The notes beneath the pieces are model-generated. The model searched no databases. It was given only the letters and a program-made list of their open reading frames with translations, and was not told the origin of the DNA. The position numbers and the translations under genes were made by a program. From positions 4,286,996 to 4,350,995 of the forward strand of contig KK106982.1 in assembly GCA_000611775.1 (NCBI GenBank): a stretch of DNA of 64,000 bases. Direction: 5' to 3'. Origin of the DNA: Umbilicaria muhlenbergii. Lineage: Eukaryota; Ascomycota; Lecanoromycetes; Umbilicariales; Umbilicariaceae. Of the stretch, positions 33,397 through 44,665 are shown piece by piece. Each line of letters starts with the position of its first letter. Positions within the stretch are counted from its first letter, which is position 1.

Positions 33397-34595
33397 GGTG
33401 GACAGGGTTCGCAGGCGGTAGAGACCGGGTGGTGTAGGGCTGGGTTTGGAGAGTATGGTGGAGGGCAGGGCAGGGCGAAAGAGGGGATGGTCGAGTCAGG
33501 GTTTGGAGAGGTGGGAGAGTGAGGATGGGCGGTAGGGTTGAGGGAGATGGTCGACAGGGAGAAAGAAGATTGGGAGGGACAAGATGGACGCTCAGACAGT
33601 ACTCGGAGGGGTGACACAGTCCGGGATATGTCATGTCAGGAGGGTTACACCTGTCGATCCCGTCCGTGGAGCCAGGATAGGCATCCAGGTTGACCGCCGG
33701 CCTGAGCTTCTAGTGGCCGGAGCGGGCGTTGAAGAATGGGGAAGGCGGGCAAGACAAGCACGCTGATCCAGGATACTCTCCCTCCCTCCCGCAACAAGAA
33801 ACGAGGGAGGCGATCGGACCGGGATCCGCTATATCCATCTTCTCTGGAGTCAGGACGCACCTTAGCGAACAGCGGTCGCTAACCCAAAGACGAGCCGCGA
33901 CCTTCCCCCTTCGAACAGCAATGCCGGCCGTGTGTGGCAGGCCCAATCAGACGGCCGCTGCAAAAGGGGGGTGTGCTGCGTTTCACCCGTCCAGCAGGGA
34001 TAGGGAATATTGCCCTAGCCGCGCGGAATCCCTACCTCACCTTACCGTCGCCTCGACTGCTTGGCGCATTCCGGCCGGGGGGGAGGAACGAGTTCAGCAT
34101 GACAGACCGGGTCTCCCCCGGCAGGCCCAACGGAAGGATCCCGGCCCATGGATAGCGGGTGCAGGCCTCGTGCCTCATGTCTGGTGGGCACACGGTGCGC
34201 GGTCGATAGCCGGCTGTGCGGAAATTCCAGATCGCTTCGGCAGATGGCAGTTGCAGCATGTTCATGTCGTGATCTCTCGGACATGCAACCTTGGGCAGTT
34301 CGGGATGGCTGGGGCCCAGCCCTTGGCTCATAATACGATGCCGCCGTCTCTCTTCCCTCTCTTTTTTCTGGCGTGGGTGGAGCGAGGCATTCTCATCGCA
34401 CACGTCGTCGCACATGCGGGCGGGCGCTGGCGAGAGTTTTTCCCTCTCTTCGGAATGCCTGCCGGAAGAGTGGTCATCCGTCTTACGTTTGGCCTGAACT
34501 CTGGAGGTGCAGCACGCAGATGACATGCTATGGCCATGCTGACAGCGTGCTCGTGGGAAGAACGAACGCGATTTCAGTGGATGAGGGCGTGAGGC

Positions 34596-34606
34596 ATGGG
34601 CATAGG

Positions 34607-34640
<34 letters not shown>

Positions 34641-34647
34641 ATGGATC
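34596..34647. repeat. GGGCAT hexamer array (non-coding twin of the PEX5 array)
   Basis: ATGGGCATAGGC then several GGGCAT units and an ATGATGGATC end, closely matching the order and interruption of the array at 23507 but with more units. Confidence 0.85.
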
Positions 34648-35137
34648 AGCTCCAGCTCCTTCCCCCACAGCTGACAAAGATATTCCAGAAGTGAGATTTA
34701 GGGGGCAACTCCGAAGCCAAATCTTGTGCCGCTCTCGGAAAAGTGGGTCCCCCGGCCCGACGCGTGCAGATCTCCTGGTGAGCAGTCGCCGCAGAGGGCG
34801 TGGTGATTCGAGCGCGAAAGTCATGGCCAAAGGGTCCTCAAGCTGCACTGGGCTTGGCTTTGAGCGTCTTCCGGAACGAGCAAGGTCGTGACGTGAAGGG
34901 AGGGCCAGGCCAGGGTCAGCGAGGTCAGGTCAGGGTCAAACAGGATGCAGATCATTGATTTGCGCAGCTTGCGCCATGTAGATGTATGTACGGTACGCGG
35001 CCCCACCCTTCTGCAACTGCACGACTGCAACAGATCATGTCCTGCAGGCGATGCACTGCCAGACGGAGTCGGGGCACCCCTCTCGTGAATCGTGATTTCA
35101 ACAGCAGCAACAGTACGAGTCGAGGTGGAAGGGCATT

Positions 35138-35167
35138 GCGCTCTGCGCTCTGCGCTCTGCGCTCTGC
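35138..35167. repeat. Heptamer array GCGCTCT
   Basis: Four tandem copies of a 7-bp unit. Confidence 0.85.
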
Positions 35168-36334
35168 AGATGGATTGCATCGTCGAGCTTCTCGTTGCGC
35201 TCTTGCAGTCTGCCGAGCCATTCCACTTTCGACCACTGATCTGCCCCCGAGCATCCTCTCGGCCTGTTTTGGGCAGAGCAGAGCATTCAATCTGGTCGTG
35301 TGCCGGTAGTTGTAAGCATGTCGCCCACTCCAGTACCTTACGGTACCAACAATCCCGATGCTCGATTCTCGATTCTCAATGGCGCTAAACCCCCCGTACC
35401 TGGGTTGGACCAGTCTTTGACCCTTCGACCCAACCTTTGGTGCAAGGCGAGCAAAGCAGAGGCAGAAGGTGTCCCACGCCATGCGCCGTGAGACTAAGCT
35501 GAAAGGCGTCCACCATCAGCCATAGGCGCTGGCTGGGCCATTCGGCGACAGCTGAAGCTCGGGGACAGCCCCCTGTGACACCAATGTATGCGCCATGCTG
35601 CACACACACGAGTGAGAAAACCGCTCCAGCTGCCCACTTCCCGACCCAGCCATCTGTCAGGGTCAAGGGAGACGACGTTAGTGGGGAAGGAAAACTCGTG
35701 ATCGAGATGCACATTCTTTTCGGAGTCCGGAGTGTCACGACTGCGCAGCACCGCGGCTAGGGCCATCTGACTGCTGATTGTTGCCGACAAACAATAAAGC
35801 ATGACGACGAAAGGTCTTGGTCTGAAGAACGGCAGGTGTGAGGTATGATGTAGAATGCATGATTCATGATTTACGAGGGATGAGATCAGGTAATGATTGG
35901 TGATGAATGGTGATGAATGGGAACGGGAACTCGAGTCAGGAGGCAGGACCGAGAGCGACAGGGCCAGTTGGGGTCCAGCATGGGCCGCAGGCAGTCGGCT
36001 TGACATTCCGGCAGGTTGTGGCGAAGGCGAATCAGTCATTACCTTACATTGCCTTAGTATGCCCCTTCCGCAAGCGGCGATCGAGGCTAAAAGGGAGCAT
36101 CCGCGCTAAAGCCTCATGGCAGCCTGGCCGTACTACTAGATGTACATCCACACGTCCAGCTGGACCAGGCCGTCGTCATAAGATGGAAGTACCGTACCTT
36201 GCGAATAGAAGTATCACCGTTTGCGGAGCCATGACCATCGTCGCGGGTGGGGCGAGGTCGTGGGTCCTTGCAATTACGGGGCCACGAAAGCCGGTCCGAG
36301 GACATGATCGTGGTACACCGGATGACTCGCTTTG

Positions 36335-36372
36335 CTCGAGCTCGAGCTCGAGCTCGAGCTTGAGCTTGAGCG
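36335..36372. repeat. CTCGAG (XhoI-palindrome) array
   Basis: Self-complementary hexamer CTCGAG/GAGCTC in tandem, decaying to GAGCTT at the right end. It could extrude as a hairpin. Confidence 0.85.
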
Positions 36373-36673
36373 GGAGCGTTGGGGGCGGATTCCAGCGTCC
36401 TTTGCCAATACTAGGACTCAGCAGTAGAAGCCAAGTATTACGGAGATGCCTTGGGCTGAGGGAGGCCCTTGATGGAAGGCAGAATGGAAGAGGGAACGAC
36501 GGGCTAGAAAAAAGAAGGTTCGGTGCCGCGGAGGCGAGTCGCAGATCCTCCCACGCAACAGGCGGAGAAGCTCGGGGTCCGCTCTCTGTCCCTATCGTGC
36601 CTTTCTCCTCCTGCCCTTCCTTTGCATCCAGGCACTCGGACCGCCACGCAAGACGAGTGCGTCGGGTCGAACG

Positions 36674-36718
36674 AGGGCAGAGAGCAGAGGGCGGAGGGCA
36701 GAGGGCAGAGGGCAGAGG
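36674..36718. repeat. Heptamer array GAGGGCA
   Basis: About six imperfect copies of a 7-bp purine-rich unit. Confidence 0.85.
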
Positions 36719-38499
36719 TCGCGAGTCACGGTGTGGATAGCCGTTGAAGCTGACGGGAATAAGGCCAGAACCACATTGAGTCGTGCGTGGCCGTGGTGAT
36801 CTGGCCGACCCGGGCACTGACGTGGTGCCCATTCTTGCTGATCGAAAACGACGATGCGCAGTAGCCAATGGCAGCGGGGCGCGCGCCGAAAGGACCCAGT
36901 AGAGCCGATGCCTGAGGCATGCACCCTTGCACTGTTCTGCATGAACTCGTGGCCTTGCCATGTGCTCGACCAGCATGCCTCATCGCATCGCTCAATCAGA
37001 AACGCGCCTCGCCCCCCAAAGCGTGAGAAGCCACGTTCGGTCAGACTGCGACCAGCTCTGGTCCTCCTCTTCCCTTTCCTAGAGCCCGCCCACCCCCCCC
37101 GATCCACCACCCGCACTCTCCCATCCAAGCCATAAATGGCTACCTCCTTTTTGTTAGAGTCTCTGACCTCTAGGCTCGAGCATTGGCAGAGCGAAGATTG
37201 ATCCCTTGTTCCCTGTGAAACGTCGTACATCCGCGTTTGACTTTGCCTTTCGCCATCTGTACCTCGCACCCTCACGCAGCAACAGACCGAGACGCAGACC
37301 TCATTCTTCACCCTCGTCCGCTTCTCCATCAACATCATCATCGCCATCGTCCAACTCCAATCCCAACAGCAACCACCGACAACAGTACCTCGGAGAAGCC
37401 GTCGTCGTCGTGGTCACGACAGAATCCAGGCCCATATTTTATGCCGGACGCAAGGGGTGCATTGAGCTAGGATCGACATTCAAGAGTGATAAGACTCGGC
37501 CGACCCGCGAACAACGACAGGGAAACTGAAGACGAGCGTTTTGCGACCGATCCCACGCTCGTTTCACGCCCACTCCATCTCCATCCATTACCGGAGCCCA
37601 TTCTCAACTCTACATCTACAAACCCATCAACGTGGTCGGGAAGGAAGTGCGCAGGCATCGCATGATTCATCGAGGCAACCTTGCGACTGCCTGCCGCCTG
37701 GGCCCGAAATAGGTCTACACCGTACCTTGGTTCCGGCCACCAACCAAACGAGTCGCAAAGAAATCCGGCGGCGCTTGTGGGAGTGGGAATACAACGTACA
37801 TTCAGAGTCATCAAGGCGCATTGATCGTGGCGAGTGGGGCGACAGAGCAAGATTGAGTTGCGGTGTCCGGAAGGTCAGGAAGCAAATCCAAGACCCGTTG
37901 CGGCTTGCAATGACCTGCGCTGTCCGAGCGCCTGGAACCATCAAGGTGCTCTCACACATGCTTTCATGACGTCTGCGGGTCAACAGGCAACAGCAAAACA
38001 TTCAGCCAGGAGCTTCGAATCTATTACAGCCCATATTGGTCTCGTAAGGCGAGCATTTGTGGGGGACCTGAAAAGGTTGGCAGCACGGCCAGCCGCTGGA
38101 TTCCGCGACAGATCTGGTTAGGGTATAATCGCATATAGCGTGGGCCTCGATCTTCGACGACTGCAGACTTCTTTACTTTCTCCTGCTCTGCGATCTCTTC
38201 CTAACTTCCCACTCTGTTCCTATTACTTCACGTTGTACACGTTGTTCACGTTGCAGAGGCATGTGGTAGAAGTACCAGCAAGATATCACCCCCGAGCTTA
38301 CCGAGCAGCGAAACGTGGGCCACGTGGATCGCTTTTGAGTACTTGAGGTCGTCCTCGACATCCCTTCCAACTCCTTCACTTTGAATCCATTCACTCGTGG
38401 CAAGTTTCAGCTGCACTGCGAGGTGGGTATCTGCAATTCATATCGTCTCTGATCGCCGTGCTAAGTCTGTGTCAGCAATATCCCATCACAACTTCCACG

Positions 38500-40266
38500 A
38501 TGGCTACTACTAGTGGTCGTCCGTGGGAGACCACGAGCACTCGACCCGGCCAACTTCCTTCCATCAGCACATTGACCAATGCCCTACCCGGCGGAGCAAT
38601 TCCAGGCGCTCAAGCATCGCCCACCTATCGCAGTAGCAGTATCCGCGACCGCGACTCAAGCATTTACACTGCGCAATCGCAAAGTGCCCGTAAGCTTACC
38701 CTTCTGTTCTCAAAGTCTTTGTGATATATGCGGTCTTTTTGGTTTTGTTTACCTAGTTCGCACTTTCTTAAATTAGACTTGGAACTCTCGTCTTAATCGG
38801 GAACGTAACGTGCCTGGTAAACTTACAGCTTGATAGGCTCCTCCACATATTCAAACGGTACCAGCGGTCATCTATCTCTATCTAATATTACATCGACTCA
38901 CACGTCTCCGAATCGCGTGTCCGCGTCGAGTCAGTTCGGCGCCACATCTCATCCGGCGGATTACCCACCCACCCCAAGTTCTATGGGTCCGCAGAGTTCT
39001 CCGGGGTTCGCCTCGAGTCATCAGTCTCAGGGCCTTCCATCTATCAACCAGCAATACGACGCCCCTCGGCCCAGCTCAGACTTTCCTCCGCAGGAGTCTC
39101 GTCGCAGTAGCATTGGCAGCCAGATGAATAACGGCATGACCAACCTTCAGCTGAACGGTACCAGCTCTCCGTACGGCAGTACTAACGCATCCCAAACATC
39201 TATCGCGTTGGGCTTGCAGCAACAACGCGGCATCACCAACGTGTCTAATGGAATCCGCAACTCTCGGTCGTCGGGCCAAACGCCAATGTCACCCCTAGGA
39301 CCCAACGCAGGTGAACAACGCACGTATTACCCACGTACAGCTCCCATCATTATGGCCAATCCTGTCCGTGAGGTCTACAACGCCGAACAGCCCACTACTG
39401 GTCAGCCTTATGCCTTCCCTGATCCCGATATGGATCGCTCCAGTGGCAGTGGCGAGGAACCCCGATCTACATCCGCTATGTTCTCTCGCCGCGATAGTGG
39501 ACACACTTCTATTACTAGCAGCATTATCACCAGCGACTCTCGTCTCCCACCCGGTCAGCATAGGTTGGATGAAGGTTCGTCCCCTGACTTGCTGGAAGAA
39601 TGTTTTCATGACTAACGCCGCCTCAGACATGCCGGGGACGCACCATCACTCACTCCAGCATAGACAGGTCAGCAGCCTCGTTGGCGACCCTGAATCTCCA
39701 GACGGAGTGTCACCCTACAGTCGCACCCCAGCCCTCCGAGTCAGCCACAAGCTGGCCGAACGTAAGCGCCGAAGCGAGATGAAGGATCTCTTCGAAGCAT
39801 TACGGCTGCAAATTCCTTCGCATCAAGGAGCCAAGTCGAGTAAATGGGAAATCCTCACCAAGGGTAAGTAGTTATTTTCCCACAACAGATCTTTTCCCCT
39901 AAAGATATCCGATTTGGATGAATGGAGAGCTTATTCGTTGCAGCATCGGACTACATCAAACAGCTCGAAAGTGCCGTCCAACATGGCCAGCATGCCGAGA
40001 AGCAACTGCACCGCGCGAGTCATGACCTCGAGACCACACGTCGCGAACGGGACCGCCTACTCGCGGAAAACCAGCGCCTGGCCCAAGAACTCCAACGCTA
40101 TCAGCAGCCACAGCCCATGTATCAGCCACCGCCGCCACCGCCGCAGTACAATGTTCCTCCCGTCCACATACTCGCCGACCCATCTCGTTCGCTTCCTCCG
40201 CTTACGAACGGCATTCCTGCCGCCTCGACAATGCAAGGTGTGCAGTATTCGGACGACCGTCGCTAG
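38500..40266 (+). CDS. bHLH transcription factor
   Basis: Exons 38500-38689, 38837-39574, 39627-39863, 39944-40266 give 495 aa, with all phases consistent. The N-terminal 330 residues are Ser/Pro/Gln/Asn-rich and disordered. The bHLH domain is at about 345-410: basic region [19 protein letters not shown] with H350-E354-R358, the class B pattern that reads CACGTG E-boxes. Helix 2 is [14 protein letters not shown], formed by joining exons 3 and 4 within helix 2. A leucine-rich coiled coil ([19 protein letters not shown] onward) follows directly, then a Pro/Gln tail, so a bHLH-zipper type dimer is likely. It is a nuclear regulator whose target pathway is not readable from sequence. It sits behind an unusually long non-coding upstream region. 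Confidence 0.9.
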
Positions 40267-41423
40267 ACGTCTGTTCTCGAGTACATCCTCTGGCTGGCTG
40301 AGCACACTCTGTTCCTGGCATCTGATTGCGAATTGCTTGCACAGGATCTGCACTCCTCGTGCTATCGATATGCGGCATGGTCCGAGACGACGGGAGCCTC
40401 ATCGGTCGGCATCAATCCACCCTCCTGATCTGGATCGAAACCTGCCACTTTACTGCTTCTTCACAGCCTATATCAAAAGTACTTTCCTCTCTCTCTCTTT
40501 CTCTCTTGGTGCCTCGGATCAGTCCGACCAACACCTCGTCTTCATCACCGCCTCAACCAACCCCGCACACCACCTTCACACACAACATCAAACAACCCTA
40601 TTGGGCGGGTGTAACAGGCGTCATACACTTCGCGGCATCCAAATCAATGTTTTCCCCCCACGGCGTTCTGGTCGGTTCAAACTGCTTTTCACATCATCTT
40701 ACAAATCACAGCTGCTCACGCGACAATTCTGGAGGAATAATCTCGGCTTCGGCGCCCGGACAGCGGCGTCTTCTGCAATGATGCTCTGCTCTGCTCCGCT
40801 GGGGCTTTTGTTGCGTGGTGCGGGTGCGATATTCCGTGTACTCGATTGTGAATTGGGATACGATACCCGCTGGCTTCAATTGGCTCGGCTGAATATGGAT
40901 CTTGTTCGACCGTCTGGTTTTTTCGAGCTTTTTTCTTGATTCTGCGTCTCAGTGGAGGGGGGGCGGTGTGGGTTCCTGGGTATGGGCAAGGGGGCAGGAA
41001 CGGTTGTGGGGGGTTAATGGGTGGTTGTGAGGCGTTCGTTGGTGTTGCGGGCGGTGGTGCTGTTTCTCGGTTCTGAGGGATGCGGGATTGCAGTTCGGTA
41101 TCTGCGTCTTCTCTATTGGGTTCTGTTCCTCATTTGGGGTTACACCGGCCTTGAGACGAGACGAGAAGTGCACAGCCCCTTCAACTACCCACACCACAAC
41201 ACAACACATTCCGCTTTCCTTCTTCACAGGTTCAGGTGTATGTAGATGGCTCCGTCGCACCGACTCAAAGATGAATAGAAACCAATTTCCACCCATACGA
41301 TACTTGAAAGCCTCACTCATCTCATCTCTGAGTTCTAAATTTCTATGACGATGACGTCTCTATCATTTTATACTCATCCATCATCCATCATCCATCCCAT
41401 CCCCACTCAATCCGCACCCGCAT
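40267..41423. other. Convergent 3' intergenic region
   Basis: 1.16 kb between the 3' ends of the bHLH gene and threonine aldolase. No gene seen. CT-rich tracts lie near 40490-40510. Confidence 0.5.
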
Positions 41424-43242
41424 CTACTCCACCACCGGCGCCCTCACCCTCTCCGCCTCCTTCTTTTCCGCCTCTGTCCCATTAGCCACCGGCTCCGGCC
41501 CCAGTATCTCATCCATAACTCCAACCAAGCGCCCGACGGCTTCGTCGGAGATTTCTGTTCCGTCACCAGTATCAGTCCGAGTCCCGCGTTGAGTGCCATG
41601 AATCATCCTTTTCCCTCCCCCCCGCATGATCCCCTCTCCACCTCCACCGCCCTTTCCGCCTCTTCCCTCTCCCACCCCCTCCAACCCCCCCTCTTCCCAG
41701 CCATCCTCCTCTCCCCCCACCCCAGCGCAACCCGTTTCCAGAAAGCCCAAAAGAAAGGAAATGCACCACACTCACGATAATGCACCACCACCCTCCCACC
41801 CATAAACCGAACCCCATGCCTGACCCCCACCTCGACGAACCGCTGCGTCTCACACCCCGCAGCCTCGAGATCGAACCAGACCATATTCGTCTCCGTCCGC
41901 TTCGTCAATTTCCCGCCCCGAGCTTCCCACAAGCGCGCAACCTATTTCCGGTCCGGGTGTCAGCTCGATGCATATCCATTCCCAATTCCCNNNNNNNNNN
42001 NNNNNNNNNNNNNNNNNNNNNNNNNNNNNNNNNNNAAAAAAAAACCCCCCAACGAACCTCCTTCGCCCGTCTATGACTCCCCGCGAGCCTGCCGCCCAAA
42101 AACGTCTCCTCCACACTCGTCCGCGCCGCCGCGCTAATCACCCCGGCCTGCCTCAACCCGCCCCCGATGGATTTGCGCACCCAGCGTGCGTGCTGGATAA
42201 AGGCCTCGCTCCCGACAACCACGCTCCCGATGGGCGCCCCCAGCCCCTTGGAAAAGCACAAACTAACACTATCAAAGCAGGCACAATACCTCTCCAACAC
42301 CGCCCGCGGCGACGACGCCCCGCCCGCGCCCCCTTCCTCCACCGCCAGCGCCACGCACGCCTCCCACAGCCTTGCCCCGTCCAAATGCATGCGGATGGGC
42401 GGGTCCTGCGCGCGCGCCCAGTCGGCGATGCGGCGGCATTCGTCGAGCGGGAGGATCTCGCCGCCGAGGGTGTTCTCGAGGCTGACGACGCGGGTGGGGC
42501 ACGAGTGGATGTCGGCGCCGAGGACGGCGTGGGCGCGGATGTCGGCGAGGGTGAGGTGGGGGGCGGTGCGGGGGGGGACGGCGGTGAGGAGGGCGCCGGA
42601 GAGGGAGGCGACGCCGCCGGCTTCGTGGACGAGGATGTGGGAGTGGGGGGCGCAGAGGATGGAGTGGGGGGGTTGGGTGAGGTGGGTGCGGAGCGAGAGT
42701 TGGTTGCCCTAGGGAAATGAAAGGATGGTTTTAGTTGGTTGGGCTTGGGGGGGCGGGGAAGAAGAAGAAGGAGGAGAAGTGGAGGGCGGGAGAAGAGGAA
42801 TTGGGGAATGGAAAGGGAGGGGGGGGGTACCATGGTGCCGCTTAGGACTAGCAGAGCGGCGGGGTGGCCGGTTAGATCTGCGATGAAGGATTCGAGGGAG
42901 GTGGTTGTGGGGTCTTCGCCGAAGACGTCGTCGAGGAGGGTGGTGCGTTGGATGGCGGATAGCATGGAGGAGGTCGGGGTGGTGACGACGTCGCCTGTGG
43001 AGTTATAGTGTTAGCGGGGGTGAGATGGAGTGGGAGTAGGGGAGCGGAAGGGGGTAGTTGTAGAGTGATCGTTGGGACAGGAAAGGGCCGAAGAGCAGGA
43101 ATGGCTTGGAGAGGATATAAAACCGCATTGACGGAGGAAACTCACTTCTGAAATCAAACTCCGCCGGCCCAGGCACAGCCCAATTATTGACACCATTGGC
43201 GCTCTTGATGTCCATTTGCGGCGTTATATGTGCTGGCGCCAT
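41424..43242 (-). CDS. GLY1: L-threonine aldolase (GLY1 family, PLP enzyme)
   Basis: Exons (minus) 43146-43242, 42831-42994, 42058-42708, 41776-41941, 41424-41554 give 402 aa, close to family size. It cleaves threonine to glycine and acetaldehyde. Landmarks: SDVVTTPT at the N-terminus, DDVFGEDPTT, LVLSGTM/GNQLSLRTH across an intron, HEAGG (the His stacking on PLP), ENTLGGEILPL, MHLDGARLW (Asp and Arg contacting PLP), SKGLGAPIGS with the Schiff-base Lys (K241), TNMVWFDL, and HYQISDEAVGRL formed across the last intron. The acceptor of that 221-bp intron was chosen by this motif. The intron at 41942-42057 contains the assembly gap but the flanking exons are complete and in phase. Confidence 0.93.
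41991..42035. other. Assembly gap (45 N)
   Basis: A run of 45 N inside an intron of the threonine aldolase gene, bordered on the right by A9 then C6 homopolymers that probably defeated sequencing. Frames translated through it contain X residues and should be ignored. Confidence 0.99.
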
Positions 43243-43781
43243 GGTTGACGAGGTTCTTGGAAGAGAGGGTCTGGGAAGACGGGGCCGGGGAAGAGGTTCA
43301 GGGCGACGAAAGGTTCGGGTTGGGATGGATTCTGCGATTGGTTAGATATTACGAGGTATGAATTGTAGGGGGTCGAGTCTTAGTGGGAGTGGATGGGAGT
43401 GGGGAAAAGCTATGTACAGGGCGGGCGGAAGAGTGGCACGGGGTGAGGGGAGGCTGGTGGGAGATTCTGGGGTAGTGGCCGAAAGAGGAAGGTTGCGCTT
43501 ATCGATAAGGGGCGGCGCTAGGGTGGGTGGATAGGAGAAGAGAGGTAGAAGAATAGTCCCATTGTTGTTTAGCCACCATCTCTTGAGCGGACGAGCTCAT
43601 TCTTTCGCCGTCTTAGAAGCAATGCGTCCGCCCATTGACACAGCAACAAGCAACAAGCAACTTCTCCGAGCAACTCTCCATCACAGTCCACCGCTTCCCT
43701 CCCTCAATCTCCACCACCCCTCCTAATTCCCCCTCCCCTTTCCCCAATCTCCATCTTCCCACCTACTTTCCCTCTCCCCAC
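43243..43781. other. Intergenic, no gene seen
   Basis: 540 bp between threonine aldolase and the small minus-strand gene. It is CT-rich towards its right end. Confidence 0.5.
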
Positions 43782-44024
43782 CTATTTTCCCTCTCCCCTC
43801 CCTCTCGCTTGCTCCCTCTCCTTCTGCTGCTCCGCCAAATCCTCCAGATGCGCTTCCTTCAAAGTCCTTAAAATCTCCCTTCCCTCCTCAAGGTCATCCT
43901 GATTATGCATCTTGAGCCCATACGAGAGCATGAAATTGTTCATGCCGCCCCAGGGTTTCAAGAACTCGTAGTCTGACATCGTTGGCTTCGCGTTGTTTTT
44001 GTTGGAGGAGACCGACGACGACAT
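43782..44024 (-). CDS. Small conserved-looking hydrophilic protein (80 aa)
   Basis: Intronless, starting MSSSVSSNKNNAKPTMSDYE, then FLKPWGGMNNFMLSYGLKMH, an aromatic core, followed by an acidic amphipathic helix (DLEEGREILRTLKEAHLEDL) and a Glu/Arg tail. The balanced codon use and a compact hydrophobic core followed by a long helix argue that it is real. I do not recognise the family. Confidence 0.6.
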   Translation of the reverse strand: MSSSVSSNKNNAKPTMSDYEFLKPWGGMNNFMLSYGLKMHNQDDLEEGREILRTLKEAHLEDLAEQQKEREQARGRGEGK

Positions 44025-44665
44025 GATAATTCTCTGGTGCTTCGGGAGGTCAGCTCAATAACTATGCTGGGGGTTAAGCGGGCTCGCTGGGACGTACGTC
44101 AAGTTGGGATCGGCTCAGTAGAAGACTTGACAGCGATGTTTCAAGACTTGATACTCGATTATGTGCTTTTTCACTGTGACAGGTGGCAGTCTAGGTTAGC
44201 TCTGGCTCCTGCCTTACTCCAAAATGGTATGGTAATGGAATGGGATCAGACAGCTTACGACTTTAGAGGTTGCGATGGACACAATGGAGGGAATACTCAG
44301 GACGATTGCAACCGGGGGTCAATCCTGTTTCTACAAATGCAAGGAAGAGTCACGCTCCTACCAATCCGAAGCATTCCCCTACGCAATCACCACAAACGCA
44401 TCCGGAACCAGCAATCTCCTTTTTTTGCCATCGAAGGCCGCACATTTCTACCTTACAGTAGTTGACTAACTATACAATAATAAAAGCCATCATACGGCCC
44501 GGTGTAATTGATGCTTGTTTCGCAATCCGCAGGAACGGGCGAGCTCTGCCCAACCCATACAGTCGCTGTGCAAAGGGGAAACCGCCTCCCTCAATCCCGT
44601 TCCCACGCGTCCGACAAAGAAACCGAAAAAACACTTTTGTCGCACCGCTGAACATCTACAGCCAC
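44025..44665. other. Intergenic, no gene seen
   Basis: 640 bp between the small gene's start and the RAD53 stop. Overlapping short plus-strand ORFs have no recognisable content. Confidence 0.5.

Larger units (their letters stand above)
33397..38499. other. 5.1-kb gene-poor region upstream of the bHLH gene
   Basis: GC-rich DNA in which frames of 160-280 codons are open on both strands at the same place (for example 33729-34523 plus against 34032-34526 minus, and 35907-36740 plus against 36176-36976 minus). This shows a lack of coding constraint, not genes. It contains several 6- to 7-bp repeat arrays listed separately. It may serve as a long promoter or 5' leader of the transcription-factor gene at 38500. 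Confidence 0.55.

Noticed and set aside
33729-34523. 264-codon plus-strand ORF, overlapped by a 164-codon minus-strand ORF
   Set aside because: GC-rich sequence opens frames on both strands; no domain, no recognisable motif and erratic composition.
35907-36976. 277-codon plus-strand and 266-codon minus-strand ORFs over the same bases
   Set aside because: They are mutually exclusive, run through simple repeats (poly Ser or Leu-Glu from CTCGAG units) and show no protein-like pattern.
39914-40939. 341-codon plus-strand ORF overlapping the last exon of the bHLH gene
   Set aside because: It lies in a different frame from the well-supported exon and continues into the 3' flank with no domain.
42153-42965. 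270-codon Pro/Ser-rich minus-strand ORF
   Set aside because: It is the out-of-frame reading of threonine aldolase exons 2-3 and the intron between them.
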